Part shown: piece after piece, positions 48,367 to 48,618 of the stretch
How positions within the stretch are numbered: the stretch's first letter is position 1
How the letters are laid out: each line of letters opens with the position of its first letter
Origin: Silene noctiflora
Taxonomy: Eukaryota > Streptophyta > Magnoliopsida > Caryophyllales > Caryophyllaceae
Direction of reading: 5' to 3'
Length of the DNA: 48,618 nt
Assembly (NCBI GenBank): GCA_009801015.1
Contig: VHZZ01000007.1
Location: 93,492-142,109, forward strand
Notes under the pieces: model-generated
What the model was told of the DNA's origin: nothing
Seen by the model: only the letters and a program-made list of their open reading frames with translations
The model's database searches: none
Position numbers and translations under genes: made by a program

Positions 48367-48549
48367 ATGAGTTTATTTGTTGTGGAAATTGGTTTGAGAG
48401 ATTTCACAACTTGTGTTGAAGAGAACATTATTGTTGGTTCTAGTTTACGCGATGACGGGAGAAATTACGAGCCTAGTCAACGAAGATCTGAGGCAGATGG
48501 TGACGATGATGATAATGATGGAACATATGATTATGCACCTGCTGCATAA
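48367..48549 (+). CDS. IMA: IMA peptide, locus h
   Basis: 60 residues, start MSLFVVEIGLRDFTTCVEEN, end EADGDDDDNDGTYDYAPAA. It belongs to the subfamily of locus b: the two share most of the first 35 residues, with mainly conservative changes (D/N, I/V, K/R, F/Y), which is the pattern of a gene under protein-level constraint. It has a single Cys, unlike loci c, f and g. The Asp run is broken by one Asn. Complete start, stop and APAA end. Role as for IMA/FEP peptides. It is the intact counterpart that shows what locus b lost. Confidence 0.88.
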   Translation: MSLFVVEIGLRDFTTCVEENIIVGSSLRDDGRNYEPSQRRSEADGDDDDNDGTYDYAPAA

Positions 48550-48618
48550 TTTGGTTTAAGTAGAAGTTTCACGCAAATTATAATATAAGACGTTCTCATG
48601 ATAAGATTATTATGAGAC
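48550..48618 (+). other. 3' flank of IMA locus h
   Basis: Only 69 bases remain; presumably 3' UTR. The cluster may continue beyond the window. Confidence 0.4.

Noticed and set aside
29410-48549. YDY next to acidic residues as a tyrosine-sulfated secreted peptide (PSY/CIF/RGF type)
   Set aside because: No copy has a signal peptide, and the GTYDYAPAA end matches the IMA/FEP family better than any sulfated peptide.

Overview
The window is plant nuclear DNA. It is AT-rich, carries spliced genes with GT-AG introns, and is densely littered with small non-autonomous transposons. The genes point to a eudicot. The repeat style (Stowaway elements ending CTCCCTCCGT, 'agacggtct' foldback elements, 'cgggtcgggtc' hAT-type elements) makes me think of Caryophyllales (Amaranthaceae or Caryophyllaceae), but that is an impression and not a proof.

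Left part (1-26 kb), ordinary housekeeping genes. A chromatin-reader type gene with Agenet and ENT domains lies at 3210-4529 (+). A decayed 5'-truncated LINE follows at about 5747-7585 (-). Next are a nine-exon gene for 26S proteasome ATPase RPT6 (8339-12929, -), a seven-exon WD40 gene of the STRAP type (16205-21699, +) and an intronless 3-ketoacyl-CoA synthase gene of the KCS11 type (22804-24348, -). RPT6 and STRAP are divergent; STRAP and KCS are convergent. In the three spliced genes the exon junctions I read preserve the frame throughout.

Middle (26-29 kb): a transposon-rich zone with foldback and TIR elements, including one MITE nested in another, and a Helitron-like copy that ends against the first promoter of the right-hand cluster.

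Right part (29-48.6 kb), the most interesting region. It is a tandem cluster of at least eight loci for IRON MAN / FE-UPTAKE-INDUCING PEPTIDE (IMA/FEP) genes, all on the + strand. These are tiny peptides ending in an Asp run followed by GTYDYAPAA. In Arabidopsis this family signals iron deficiency by binding the BTS/BTSL ubiquitin ligases and so sparing bHLH factors. Five loci look intact or nearly so (29309, 31850, 38433, 45475, 48367). One has its last codon and stop replaced by a CACTA-like insertion (30381). One is frameshifted (34632) and one is a promoter-damaged remnant (37715). Two sequence subfamilies are present. Six loci of one subfamily share a conserved upstream block of about 120 bp that contains CATGC and ACGTGG motifs and is followed (where not deleted) by a TATA box. 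The cluster has been expanded by segmental duplication and then broken up by hAT, Helitron, Stowaway and CACTA-like insertions, five of the hAT-type ones here with recognisable 8-bp target duplications. A small two-exon gene or gene fragment of unknown function (35855-36213) sits inside the cluster.
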